Shown here: positions 5,695 through 13,125 of the stretch, piece by piece
How the letters are laid out: the number at the start of each line of letters is the position of its first letter
Position numbering within the stretch: position 1 is the stretch's first letter
Source: Fen-671 sp035502515
GTDB lineage: Bacteria > Actinomycetota > Acidimicrobiia > Acidimicrobiales > Palsa-688
NCBI GenBank assembly: GCA_035502515.1
Contig: DATJUH010000239.1
Coordinates: 1 to 16,649, forward strand
DNA length: 16,649 bases
Direction of reading: 5' to 3'
Notes under the pieces: generated by a model
Databases searched by the model: none
The model's input: only the letters and a program-made list of their open reading frames with translations
Told to the model about the DNA's origin: nothing
Translations under genes and position numbers: made by a program

Positions 5695-6945
5695 GTGAGA
5701 GAAGGCCCATTCGTCGAAGGTCTCCGCTGCCGTGAATGCGCCCGGACCTATCCGGCCGAAGCGCTGCATGTGTGCGAGTGGTGTTTCGGGCCTCTGGAGG
5801 TGGTCTACGACTACGAGGCCATCGCGTCGACGGTGTCGCGTGAGAGGATCGCAGCCGGCCCGAAGACGATATGGCGCTACGCCGACCTGTTACCGGCCAG
5901 CCCTCAGGGGGCGGTCGACCTCGGTGCCGGGATGACGCCGCTCCTCCGGGCCGACCGTTTGGGGGCCGAGTTGGGCCTATCGGAGCTGTGGCTGAAAAAC
6001 GACACCGTCAACCCGACCGGTTCGTTCAAGGACCGGGTAGTTTCCGTGGCCCTGACCAGGGCACGCGAGCTCGGGTTCAAGGTGGCCGCCTGCGCCTCGA
6101 CGGGCAACCTGGCCAACTCGGTGGCGGCGCATGCGGCCCGCGCCGGGATGAAGTCAGTCGTCTGCATCCCGGCCAACCTGGAAACGGCCAAGGTGGTGAC
6201 GACGGCGGTGTTCGGAGGTCTCCTCGTGGCCCTCTCCGGAAACTACGACGACGTCAACCGGCTCTGTGCCGAACTGGCCAGTGAGCACCCGACGTGGGCG
6301 TTCGTCAACGTCAATGTGCGCAGTTACTACGCCGAGGGTTCCAAGACACTGGCCTTCGAGGTGGCCGAGCAGCTGGGGTGGACGGCTCCGGACCATGTCG
6401 TCGTCCCGATCGCCTCGGGCTGCCAGCTGACCAAGGTGGCCAAGGGGTTCAGGGAGCTCTACAAGGTCGGCTTGCTCAAGGGCGAGCACACTGTGCGCAT
6501 ATCGGGGGCTCAAGCCACAGGTTGCTCTCCAGTGGCCGACGCCTTCGAGTCCGGCGCGGACGTAATCCGGCCCGTGAAGCCGACCGGCATCGCCAAGTCG
6601 CTGGCCATTGGCAACCCGGCCGACGGGGCCTACGCGCTGGAGGAAGTGCGCAACTCGGGCGGGGCGGTGGCCGCGGTGACCGATGACGAGATCGTCGAGG
6701 GCATCCGTCTGCTGGCCCGCACCGAGGGGGTATTCGCAGAGACGGCCGGCGGCGTGACTGTCGCGGTGTTGGCCAAACTGGCCCGGGCCGGGCTGGTCAA
6801 ACCCAAGGAACGGGTCGTGGCCTTCATCACCGGCAACGGCTTGAAAACTCTGGACGCGGTGGCCGCCCAATGTGGCCCCACAGCGACCGTCGCCCCCGAC
6901 CTCGACAGCTTCCAGGCCGCCATCAACGTGGCAGACTGGCAGTGA
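5695..6945 (+). CDS. thrC: Threonine synthase-family PLP enzyme under SAM control (possible homocysteine synthase)
   Basis: A 416-residue fold-type II PLP enzyme. An N-terminal zinc-knuckle-like segment has CxxC pairs C12/C15 and C27/C30. The substrate loop is GMTPLL (79-84), the PLP lysine is K112 in NPTGSFKDR, STGNLANS (135-142) holds the phosphate/substrate loop, and the rest has normal threonine-synthase length. The family converts O-phospho-L-homoserine to L-threonine. The GTG start has a strong Shine-Dalgarno (AGGAG, 6 nt away) embedded next to the riboswitch P1. Control by SAM is odd for threonine synthesis, and the next gene is a sulfur carrier. A homocysteine-forming reaction from O-phosphohomoserine plus protein thiocarboxylate is therefore a serious alternative; I recall a Streptomyces homologue called MetM described in this way, to be verified. 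The fold is certain, the reaction is not. Confidence 0.92.
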   Translation: MREGPFVEGLRCRECARTYPAEALHVCEWCFGPLEVVYDYEAIASTVSRERIAAGPKTIWRYADLLPASPQGAVDLGAGMTPLLRADRLGAELGLSELWLKNDTVNPTGSFKDRVVSVALTRARELGFKVAACASTGNLANSVAAHAARAGMKSVVCIPANLETAKVVTTAVFGGLLVALSGNYDDVNRLCAELASEHPTWAFVNVNVRSYYAEGSKTLAFEVAEQLGWTAPDHVVVPIASGCQLTKVAKGFRELYKVGLLKGEHTVRISGAQATGCSPVADAFESGADVIRPVKPTGIAKSLAIGNPADGAYALEEVRNSGGAVAAVTDDEIVEGIRLLARTEGVFAETAGGVTVAVLAKLARAGLVKPKERVVAFITGNGLKTLDAVAAQCGPTATVAPDLDSFQAAINVADWQ

Positions 6946-7003
6946 CGGTGATGACAATTACGGCGACCACATCCTTCTCGCCTGGGACTGATCGGGGCCA
7001 GGT

Positions 7004-7282
7004 ATGAGCGTAAAAGTCCGCATTCCCACCCAGCTCCGCCCGCTGGCCGGCGGGGCCGGCGAGGTCGAAGTCGAAGGCGCCACGGTGGGGGAGGTGCTGA
7101 AGGCCCTCGATGCGGCCCACCCGGGATTTGGCGAGCGCATCTTCGACGAGAACGGCAACGTGCGCCGGTTCGTGAACGTCTTCGTGGGTGAGGAGGACAT
7201 CAGGTTCCTGGACGGCCTCGGGACGCCCGTGGCCCCGGGGGCGCTCGTTTCGGTGGTGCCGGCCGTCGCCGGCGGTTCCTAG
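7004..7282 (+). CDS. MoaD/ThiS/CysO-type sulfur-carrier protein ending GGS
   Basis: A 92-residue ubiquitin-like protein: MSVKVRIPTQLRPLAGG at the start, RRFVNVFVGEEDIRFLDGL in the middle and VSVVPAVAGGS at the end. This closely follows the pattern of mycobacterial CysO (FVNIYVNDEDVRF..., LPAVAGG). Such proteins are adenylated and thiocarboxylated at a C-terminal Gly-Gly and donate sulfur to biosynthetic enzymes. Here a Ser follows Gly-Gly, so a protease would have to expose the diglycine first, as JAMM-type proteases do for some carriers. The gene lies 58 bp after the threonine synthase-like gene, on the same strand and without an intervening terminator, so both probably belong to the SAM-riboswitch transcript. 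It is more likely a methionine/cysteine carrier than a molybdopterin subunit, because no moa genes are near. Confidence 0.9.
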   Translation: MSVKVRIPTQLRPLAGGAGEVEVEGATVGEVLKALDAAHPGFGERIFDENGNVRRFVNVFVGEEDIRFLDGLGTPVAPGALVSVVPAVAGGS

Positions 7283-7310
7283 TCCCGGCCGAGACTAGGC
7301 CCCGTCCAGA

Positions 7311-7352
7311 CCGTCGCGTCCGGGCCGTCGCGTCCGGGCCGTCGCGTCCGGG
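7311..7352 (+). repeat. 3 x 14-bp tandem repeat upstream of groEL
   Basis: Three perfect copies of ccgtcgcgtccggg (7311-7324, 7325-7338, 7339-7352), then a partial copy. They lie in the non-coding gap between the sulfur-carrier gene and the groEL promoter. The 14-bp period would break a reading frame, which fits a non-coding position. Confidence 0.85.
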
Positions 7353-7409
7353 CCGTCCTGGCCCTGGCTTGTCTCCAGGACCGGCTTGCCGGCGGGGCGG
7401 AGCTTCAGT

Positions 7410-7439
7410 TTGCGCGCGAGGCCGGGATTGCGCTGTACT
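7410..7439 (+). promoter_or_regulatory. Probable groEL promoter
   Basis: A -35-like ttgcgc (7410-7415) and a -10-like tgtact (7434-7439), 18 bp apart, lie directly before the CIRCE operator. That is where a sigma-A-type promoter repressed by HrcA is expected. The hexamers are only partial matches. Confidence 0.4.
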
Positions 7440-7440
7440 C

Positions 7441-7467
7441 TTAGCACTCGACGTGTGTGAGTGCTAA
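7441..7467 (+). promoter_or_regulatory. CIRCE operator (HrcA binding site)
   Basis: A perfect match to the CIRCE consensus, TTAGCACTC-N9-GAGTGCTAA, 45 bp before the groEL ATG and at the expected transcription start. It predicts repression by HrcA and induction on heat shock or misfolding load. hrcA itself is not in the window. Confidence 0.97.
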
Positions 7468-7512
7468 CGAAGGACCCACCCGGTCAGCCCAACGGAGGGA
7501 GCAAAGGACCGA

Positions 7513-9141
7513 ATGCCCAAGCTGATTGCTTTTGATGAACAAGCCCGCAGGTCTCTCGAGAAGGGGATGAACCAGCTAGCCGACGCTGTGCGTGTGACGC
7601 TGGGCCCCAAGGGACGCAATGTGGTGCTCGAAAAGAAGTGGGGCGCCCCCACTATCACCAATGATGGTGTCTCGATTGCCAAGGAGATCGAGCTCGAGGA
7701 CCCATACGAGAAGGTGGGCGCCGAGCTCGTAAAAGAGGTGGCCAAGAAGACCGACGACGTGGCCGGCGACGGGACCACGACCGCCACTGTGCTGGCGTGG
7801 GCGATGGTCCGTGAGGGCCTGCGCAACGTGGCTGCCGGGGCCAGCCCGATGTCGCTGCGGCGGGGCATCGAGTCCGCCGTGGACACGGCCGTCGGCAGCC
7901 TGAAGGAATTGGCCAAGGAGACCGAGACCAAGGGCCAGATCGCCCAGGTGGCGGGCATCTCGGCCGCCGACCCCGAGATCGGCGAGCTGATCTCCGAAGC
8001 CATCGACAAGGTCGGCAAAGACGGCGTGGTCACGGTCGAAGAGTCCCAGACCTTCGGCATGGACCTCGAGCTGGTCGAAGGCATGCGCTTCGACAAGGGC
8101 TACATCTCCGCCCATTTCGTAACTGACCCGGAGCGGATGGAAGCGGTCCTGGAAGATCCCTACATCCTTCTCTACGGAGCCAAGATCTCGGCCGTGCGGG
8201 ACCTCCTCCCGCTGCTCGAAAAAGTGATCCAGGCGGGCCGCCCGCTCGTGATCATCGCCGAGGACGTAGAGGGTGAGGCCCTGGCCACCCTGATCGTCAA
8301 CAAGATCCGGGGTACGTTCAAGAGCGTGGCCGTGAAGGCGCCTGGGTTCGGCGAGCGCCGCAAGGCGATGCTGCAGGACATGGCCATTCTGACCGGCGGC
8401 CAGGTGATCTCCGACGAGGTCGGCTTGAAGCTGGAGAACGCCACCCTCGACCTGCTCGGTAAGGCGCGCAAGATCGTCGTCACCAAGGACGAGACGACCG
8501 TCGTCGAAGGCGCCGGCAGCGAGTCGGACATCAAGGGCCGGATCAGCCAGATCAAAAACGAGATCGACAACACCGACTCGGACTATGACCGTGAAAAGCT
8601 GCAGGAGCGGTTGGCCAAGCTGGCCGGGGGCGTAGCCGTCATCAAGGTCGGCGCCGCCACCGAAGTCGAGCTCAAGGAAAAGAAGCACCGTATCGAGGAC
8701 GCCGTTTCCACCACCAAGGCCGCCATCGAAGAAGGCGTAGTCCCCGGCGGTGGCGTGGCACTGCTGCGTTCGCAGGCGGCTTTGCTCGACAAGGCCGAGA
8801 AGCTCGAGGGTGACGAGGCCGTCGGTGCTCGCATCGTGGCCCGAGCGGTCGAGGAGCCGCTCAAGCAGATTGCCGTCAACGCCGGCCTCGAGGGCGGGGT
8901 TGTGGTCGAGAAGGTCCGGAACCTCCCGCTCAACGAAGGGCTCAACGCCGCCACCGGCAAGTACGAGGACATGTTCAAGGCTGGTGTCATCGACGCCGTC
9001 AAGGTAACCCGCTCTGCTTTGCAGAACGCCGCCTCGATCGTCGGGTTGTTCCTCACCACCGAGGCCGTGATCGTCGATAAGCCCGAGGAAAAGGCGCCTG
9101 TCGGTGCCGGTGCCCCGGGCGGAGGCATGGACGACTTCTAA
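7513..9141 (+). CDS. groEL: Chaperonin GroEL (Hsp60)
   Basis: A 542-residue chaperonin subunit forming double heptameric rings that fold cytosolic proteins with ATP and GroES. Full-length hallmarks are present: VRVTLGPKGRNVVL, TNDGVSIAKE, the ATP-site motif GDGTTTATVLA, the apical domain, AIEEGVVPGGGVALL and the C-terminal GGGMDDF. The C-terminus lacks the long GGM repeat but keeps a Gly-rich end, as in many actinobacterial GroEL copies. The ATG at 7513 is preceded by purine-rich ggaggga and aaagga stretches. No groES precedes it; actinobacteria often carry one groEL in a groESL operon and a second alone, so this is probably the stand-alone GroEL2-type gene. Transcription is expected to be HrcA-controlled through the CIRCE upstream and to stop at the hairpin at 9198-9225. 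Confidence 0.99.
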   Translation: MPKLIAFDEQARRSLEKGMNQLADAVRVTLGPKGRNVVLEKKWGAPTITNDGVSIAKEIELEDPYEKVGAELVKEVAKKTDDVAGDGTTTATVLAWAMVREGLRNVAAGASPMSLRRGIESAVDTAVGSLKELAKETETKGQIAQVAGISAADPEIGELISEAIDKVGKDGVVTVEESQTFGMDLELVEGMRFDKGYISAHFVTDPERMEAVLEDPYILLYGAKISAVRDLLPLLEKVIQAGRPLVIIAEDVEGEALATLIVNKIRGTFKSVAVKAPGFGERRKAMLQDMAILTGGQVISDEVGLKLENATLDLLGKARKIVVTKDETTVVEGAGSESDIKGRISQIKNEIDNTDSDYDREKLQERLAKLAGGVAVIKVGAATEVELKEKKHRIEDAVSTTKAAIEEGVVPGGGVALLRSQAALLDKAEKLEGDEAVGARIVARAVEEPLKQIAVNAGLEGGVVVEKVRNLPLNEGLNAATGKYEDMFKAGVIDAVKVTRSALQNAASIVGLFLTTEAVIVDKPEEKAPVGAGAPGGGMDDF

Positions 9142-9197
9142 GGTCGGCGGTTACAGGTTCTCCACGAAGAACCAGTAACAAACGGGGTGAAATAAAG

Positions 9198-9225
9198 GAA
9201 AGGGCGCCCCTCGGGGCGCCTTTTC
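9198..9225 (+). terminator. Rho-independent terminator of groEL
   Basis: A near-perfect 13-bp stem (gaaagggcgcccc / ggggcgccttttc, one G-T pair), with a loop of only a few bases, ends in TTTT. It lies 57 bp after the groEL stop and before the converging transporter gene. Its minus-strand side is followed by a T-rich stretch, so it may stop transcription in both directions. Confidence 0.92.
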
Positions 9226-9258
9226 TCATGTCCTTCGAGTGCTGGATTGTCGCTTTTC

Positions 9259-11034
9259 CTAGTGTTTTTTCGGGGCCGGCTCGGCCGCGGTTGTCGCGGT
9301 TGTCCCGGTCGTCCCGGATGCGGTTTTCCCTCGATCATTTGCCTCGAGGTTCGCTACTGGACCAGTTATTGCCGGGCCCGTGGCGTCGAGGCCCTCGGGC
9401 TGTGGGCCGGTTGTTCCCGAGCCCCCCGGCTCCAGTGCCTCCGGGGCGGGGCCTGAGGTGTTCAGCGCCGATGTGCCTGAGCTGTCTGGTTCTGGGCCGT
9501 CTGTTTCTGGGCCGTCTGTTTCTGGGCCGTCTGCCGCTGGGCCCGGGGCATCGGCGGGGCCGGTGACGAGGCCCGCAGTGGCGACGTCTGTCGGATAACG
9601 CTTTGCCGCCCAGAAAAGCACACCTGCGCTCGCCGCCAGCGGCACGAGCATGACCAGAAATGTATATTGCAAACCCGTCCTGCCCCCGCCGAAAACCTCA
9701 TCCGAAAGAGTTCCGAACAGCAAAGGCGCCAGGGATTGCCCACCGGAGCGGAGAAATGTCTGGATGCCCTCGGACCGCCCCCATAACCATGAGGGCATGA
9801 TGTCGAGTCTGGCCGCGTCGATGGGCGGGTTTTGAGCCGTCAAGGCGCCGGCACCAATTACGAGGTAGGGAAGTGCTCCGAGCGCGCTCCGCGTCAGGAG
9901 GGCAGGGATGAACAGGACAGCGCTCATGCAGGCGGCGACGGCGGCCACGAGCACCCGGCCACTGATGCGGCCTCGATGGAGCAAAAGGTCACCGAGCGGC
10001 CCTCCGATCAATATGCCGCCCACGGCCCCGACCCCAAGGACGAGCAGGAGAAGGTTTGCTACCACTTGGCTGGTCCGGTACTGCATAGATACGAACTCGG
10101 GGGCGAAGGTTTGTACGCCGGCAAGGAAAAAGTAAGCGCACGCTCCCGACACGATCAGCGCCACATTGGTGCGGACGGCGAGGACGTAACGGATGGCGGC
10201 AATAATCCTCATCTTCGGGTTGGCCATTTCCAGGAGGTGTTCGTCGGGCTGAATTCCCCGGTCCAGCGCCAGTTGTTGAGCGTCGGTCTTGCCCGGCGCC
10301 GCTTCCGCCTTTTTTTCCTCTTCCGGGTCGGCATTCAATGCGGGCCGGGTCCCGGGGTCCGGCGATAGCTCGCCCGCGGTGCCGCGTTCAGGCTCTGGGA
10401 GCCGCCAGACGAACCAGGCCAGCACGAACGCCGGCAGCGCCAGGATGAGGAACGCCGCTCGCCACGAAATAGACGAGATATCACCGGTTACCACGAACCC
10501 GATCCCGGCCCCCAGCAGCTCACCAGTCAAGATGTAGCTATAAATCTGGCCTCGCTCGTGGCCATTGAACCAGTCACCGACCAGCGAGGCGACTATAGGT
10601 CCAGCTGCGGCCGTGACCGCCCCCAACGCCAATCGGGCCACCAGTAACCGTCCGAACGAACTCGTCGTTGCGCTCCAGACCATGGCCGCCCCCCATGTCA
10701 CGATGGCGATGGCCAGCATCGGGGTGCGCTGGACGCGGTCCGCCAGGATGCCGAAGGGAAGAGAGAACACGGCGGCCACTCCCGCTGAAACGGCCACCAA
10801 CAGGCCAATGTCGGTGTTGTCGATCTTGAGACTGTGCCGGAGGGCGATGGCAGAGGCGCCTACCGTGGCGCTGTCCGCACTCGACAGTGCCAGCACGCAG
10901 GCCAGTACGACGATCACTCGTACCCGCAGCGGTCCCCCCAGGGAATAGTCCAGCCTGCGGTTGGCCCGCTTCATCACGGAGGTCATGACGCGCCGCGCCG
11001 AGCCCGGCCCCTGCTTCACGCCCTCGCTGGCCAT
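9259..11034 (-). CDS. MFS transporter with long charged loop and C-terminal tail
   Basis: A membrane transporter of the major facilitator superfamily, 591 residues from the ATG at 11034. The N-terminal half contains motif A as FGILADRVQRTPML (about 94-107) and several hydrophobic helices (for example VRVIVVLACVLALSSAD). A central charged cytoplasmic loop follows (PDPGTRPALNADPEEEKK), then a second helical half with SGACAYFFLAG and WGRSEGIQTFLRS. The last 115 or so residues are a Gly/Pro/Thr-rich tail with a 3 x 15-bp repeat. The 11034 start leaves an N-terminus like that of the second MFS gene; 10986 and 10974 are alternatives, and the extension to 11325 looks non-coding. The gene diverges from hemQ. 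The substrate is unknown; the linking sequences suggest a Spinster-like or general organic-anion MFS. Confidence 0.92.
   Translation of the reverse strand: MASEGVKQGPGSARRVMTSVMKRANRRLDYSLGGPLRVRVIVVLACVLALSSADSATVGASAIALRHSLKIDNTDIGLLVAVSAGVAAVFSLPFGILADRVQRTPMLAIAIVTWGAAMVWSATTSSFGRLLVARLALGAVTAAAGPIVASLVGDWFNGHERGQIYSYILTGELLGAGIGFVVTGDISSISWRAAFLILALPAFVLAWFVWRLPEPERGTAGELSPDPGTRPALNADPEEEKKAEAAPGKTDAQQLALDRGIQPDEHLLEMANPKMRIIAAIRYVLAVRTNVALIVSGACAYFFLAGVQTFAPEFVSMQYRTSQVVANLLLLVLGVGAVGGILIGGPLGDLLLHRGRISGRVLVAAVAACMSAVLFIPALLTRSALGALPYLVIGAGALTAQNPPIDAARLDIMPSWLWGRSEGIQTFLRSGGQSLAPLLFGTLSDEVFGGGRTGLQYTFLVMLVPLAASAGVLFWAAKRYPTDVATAGLVTGPADAPGPAADGPETDGPETDGPEPDSSGTSALNTSGPAPEALEPGGSGTTGPQPEGLDATGPAITGPVANLEANDRGKTASGTTGTTATTAAEPAPKKH
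9491..9535 (-). repeat. 3 x 15-bp in-frame repeat in the MFS C-terminal tail
   Basis: Three units of tctgggccgtctg(tt/cc) (9491-9505, 9506-9520, 9521-9535), read on the minus strand as repeated DGPET/DGPE-like residues. The period is a multiple of three, so copy-number change would keep the frame. Confidence 0.85.
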
Positions 11035-11161
11035 CGCCTTATCATCTTGCTCCCAATGCGGGCCAACCCTCACAAATACGGCGCGCTTCGGCTTGGGACG
11101 CGGCGGCCCTCCAACTCGGCGGCAGGGGCCAGCCTGCGCGTCGTGCCGGGCCCGCCGTAGC

Positions 11162-11857
11162 ATGTTGCCGATGACGGTGCCGCTTGTGCCCGACGAGGGC
11201 TGGGGAGTCCTGCATTTGTTCTGCAAGGTCACGCCGAGCACGGACGGCGAGGCGATCACACGGGCGGTGAAAGCCGCCGAAGAGGTTGGGCAGCAGGTCG
11301 TCTGCTTCGCCATCCTGGGCCACAAGGCCGACCTCGGCGTTATGGTCGTCGGCCCGGACCTGGTGGCGTTGCGCCGGACCCAAAGTGCGGTCGTGCACCC
11401 GGGCCTCGAGCTCAGCGCCTCCTATGTGTCGTTGACGGAGGTCTCCGAGTACGCCCGCGGGATCCCGGCCGAGCGCCTCGACCCCCGCCTTCACCCCACG
11501 TTGCCGCCATCCGGCAAGAGGGCGATCTGCTTCTACCCGATGTCAAAGCGCCGTGACGGCGAAGACAACTGGTACCGCCTCGATTACGAGCGCCGGGAGG
11601 CCCTCATGCGTGAGCATGGCGTTACGGGCCGGAAGTTCACCGGGCGTGTACTGCAGCTCGTCACGGGGTCCACTGGCATCGACGACTTCGAGTGGGGTGT
11701 GACGCTCTTTGCCACCGCTCCCGACGACCTGAAGCAGTGCGTGTACAAAATGCGCTTCGACGAAGTGTCCGCTCGCTATGCCGAGTTCGGGCCGTTCTAT
11801 ACCGGCGTTGTCGCCCCCGTCGAGGAAGTGCTCAGCCTGTGCGGCGTCTCGCAATGA
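11162..11857 (+). CDS. hemQ: Coproheme decarboxylase HemQ (chlorite dismutase family)
   Basis: A 231-residue enzyme of the last step of the coproporphyrin-dependent haem pathway of Gram-positive bacteria: it decarboxylates coproheme to haem b using peroxide. Signatures are FYPMSKRR (124-131), DNWYRLDYERREALMREHG (136-153), QLVTGSTGIDDFEWGVTLFA (165-184) and MRFDEVSARYAEFGPFYTG (197-215). Tyr125 and His152 are 27 residues apart, the spacing of the catalytic Tyr145 and proximal His172 of Geobacillus HemQ, so both key residues are present. The ATG at 11162 was used; another in-frame ATG at 11171 is possible. It diverges from the MFS gene and is followed by a 15-bp repeat and larE. No other haem genes are in the window. 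Confidence 0.96.
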   Translation: MLPMTVPLVPDEGWGVLHLFCKVTPSTDGEAITRAVKAAEEVGQQVVCFAILGHKADLGVMVVGPDLVALRRTQSAVVHPGLELSASYVSLTEVSEYARGIPAERLDPRLHPTLPPSGKRAICFYPMSKRRDGEDNWYRLDYERREALMREHGVTGRKFTGRVLQLVTGSTGIDDFEWGVTLFATAPDDLKQCVYKMRFDEVSARYAEFGPFYTGVVAPVEEVLSLCGVSQ

Positions 11858-11859
11858 CG

Positions 11860-11904
11860 GGCATCCGAGGATCTGGCATCCGAGGATTTGGCACGCGAGG
11901 ATCT
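11860..11904 (+). repeat. 3 x 15-bp tandem repeat between hemQ and larE
   Basis: Units ggcatccgaggatct, ggcatccgaggattt and ggcacgcgaggatct (11860-11874, 11875-11889, 11890-11904). The array begins 2 bp after the hemQ stop. It overlaps a possible upstream TTG start of larE (11888), which would put part of the repeat in the coding region. Confidence 0.85.
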
Positions 11905-11935
11905 GGCCCAGGTGAGACGGTCACCGCTCGAGCGG

Positions 11936-12826
11936 ATGGCCAGCTCGGTGGGTGACCTGGAGGGGCTGCGGGAGCGGCTCCGGGACCTCAGCCCTGTCGT
12001 GGTGGCGTTCAGCGGAGGCGTCGACTCCGCCCTCCTGGCTTTCATGGCCCATTCGGTCCTTGGCCCCGAGGGCGCCCTCGCCGTGACGGCGGTCTCGGCC
12101 TCGTTGGCCCCGTCCGAGCTGGCTGACTGCCGTTCCCTGGCCACCGAGTGGGACCTCAACTACCAGGAGGTCGACACCCACGAAGACGCCAGGCCCGAGT
12201 ACAGGGCCAACGGCGCCGACCGGTGCTGGCACTGCAAAGACGAGCTCATGCGCTGTCTGGCTCCGGTGGCTGCCTCCTTCGGGGCCGCTTCCAGTGGCGC
12301 TGCGGCGCAGGCGCACATCCTGCTCGGTGTCAACCTCGACGACCTCGGCGACTACCGCCCGGGGCAAGCGGCCGCTCGGGATGCCGGCGCCCTGTTCCCG
12401 CTGGTCGAGGCCGGTTTCACCAAGGCCGACGTCCGGGACACCTCTCAGGCTCTAGGCCTTCGCACATGGGATAAGCCAGCCGCCGCCTGCCTGGCATCGC
12501 GTCTGCCGTACGGGACCCAGGTGACCGTGGGCACGCTGAGCGCCGTCTCGCAAGCCGAAGCCGGTCTCGGGGCGCTCGGCTTCCGGGCGATACGGGTGCG
12601 CCACTACGGCGAGCTGGCCCGGGTGGAACTGCCCCTGGCCGAACTGGGACGGGCCCTCGAGCTTCGCGACGAAGTCGTCCGCGCCGTGCAAGCGGCCGGG
12701 TACCGTTACGTTACGCTCGACCTAGAAGGCCTCCGTTCCGGCAACCTCAACGCCGCCCTGGTCACGGCCCGGGTGCCAACCGGCGGGCACAGTCTCGTCG
12801 GCCGTCGACAGGGCGATCCAGGATGA
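11936..12826 (+). CDS. larE: ATP-dependent sacrificial sulfur transferase LarE
   Basis: A 296-residue PP-loop enzyme. LarE adenylates the nicotinic-acid-derived precursor P2CMN and inserts sulfur, in the Lactobacillus enzyme taken from its own cysteine, to make the nickel-pincer cofactor of lactate racemase-type enzymes. Motifs are SGGVDS (26-31, ATP pyrophosphatase loop), RCWHCK (96-101), GVNLDDLGDYRPG (131-143), EAGFTKADVR (158-167) and WDKPAAACLASRLPYG (178-193). Cys185 in ACLASR matches the sacrificial Cys176 of Lactobacillus plantarum. The ATG at 11936 fits the family N-terminus; an in-frame TTG at 11888 is the alternative. Its TGA overlaps the ATG of the NIL-domain gene. larA, larB and larC are not in the window, so the cofactor user is unknown. 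Confidence 0.94.
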   Translation: MASSVGDLEGLRERLRDLSPVVVAFSGGVDSALLAFMAHSVLGPEGALAVTAVSASLAPSELADCRSLATEWDLNYQEVDTHEDARPEYRANGADRCWHCKDELMRCLAPVAASFGAASSGAAAQAHILLGVNLDDLGDYRPGQAAARDAGALFPLVEAGFTKADVRDTSQALGLRTWDKPAAACLASRLPYGTQVTVGTLSAVSQAEAGLGALGFRAIRVRHYGELARVELPLAELGRALELRDEVVRAVQAAGYRYVTLDLEGLRSGNLNAALVTARVPTGGHSLVGRRQGDPG

Positions 12827-13068
12827 CGTCCGCGTCCGTGCGCGCCCGGCTGACGTTCCCGGAGGACCTCGTCGGCCAACCGGTCATCTCCAGGCTCGCC
12901 CTTGACCATGGGGTCACCGCCAACATAAGGCGGGCCAACGTCGAGGACACTACGGGCTGGATCGTATGCGAGCTGTCCGGGAGCCGGGAGGCGCTCGACT
13001 CGGCCATTGCCTGGTTGACCTCTACCGGGGTCAAGGTGGACTGGCTCGGAGGGCCGGTCGAGGGCTGA
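12823..13068 (+). CDS. Stand-alone NIL-domain protein
   Basis: An 81-residue protein that is essentially one NIL domain (ferredoxin-like fold). It opens with ARLTFPEDLVGQPVISRLA, has GVTANIRRANVEDTTGWIVCELSG in the middle and ends GVKVDWLGG. NIL domains form the methionine-binding C-terminus of MetN ABC ATPases. They also occur fused to ferredoxins in sulfur metabolism, including a methanogen homocysteine route. The gene begins with an ATGA overlap on larE, so the two are translationally coupled. That suggests a partner or regulatory role in the LarE reaction or in sulfur-compound sensing, which is inference. No Fe-S cysteine motif is present; one Cys occurs in WIVCEL. Confidence 0.85.
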   Translation: MTSASVRARLTFPEDLVGQPVISRLALDHGVTANIRRANVEDTTGWIVCELSGSREALDSAIAWLTSTGVKVDWLGGPVEG

Positions 13069-13125
13069 GCTAGCCGGGCACTTGGAGACGGGTGAAAAAC
13101 CGCCCCCTCTGCCGCGCTCAGTAGC

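Noticed and set aside
6154..6957. A 267-codon minus-strand frame opposite the threonine synthase-like gene
   Set aside because: It is an antisense shadow without recognisable motifs, while the plus strand has complete PLP-enzyme signatures.
7004..7282. Assignment of the ubiquitin-like protein as molybdopterin synthase subunit MoaD
   Set aside because: No moa or moe genes are nearby. The RFVN/EDIRF and LPAVAGG-like segments are closer to CysO, and the gene follows a SAM-controlled amino-acid enzyme.
7311..7352. The tandem repeats as a CRISPR array
   Set aside because: Units are 14 bp and adjacent, without spacers; the other arrays in the window are similar (10-15 bp), and no cas genes are present.
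7576..8688. A 370-codon minus-strand reading frame opposite groEL
   Set aside because: It is the antisense shadow of groEL's biased codons; the protein is low-complexity (Leu/Gly/Asp/His) and matches no family.
11035..11325. N-terminal extension of the first MFS protein to 688 residues
   Set aside because: The extension is not hydrophobic or family-like and overlaps the hemQ start on the other strand. Starts at 11034 or later match the paralogue.
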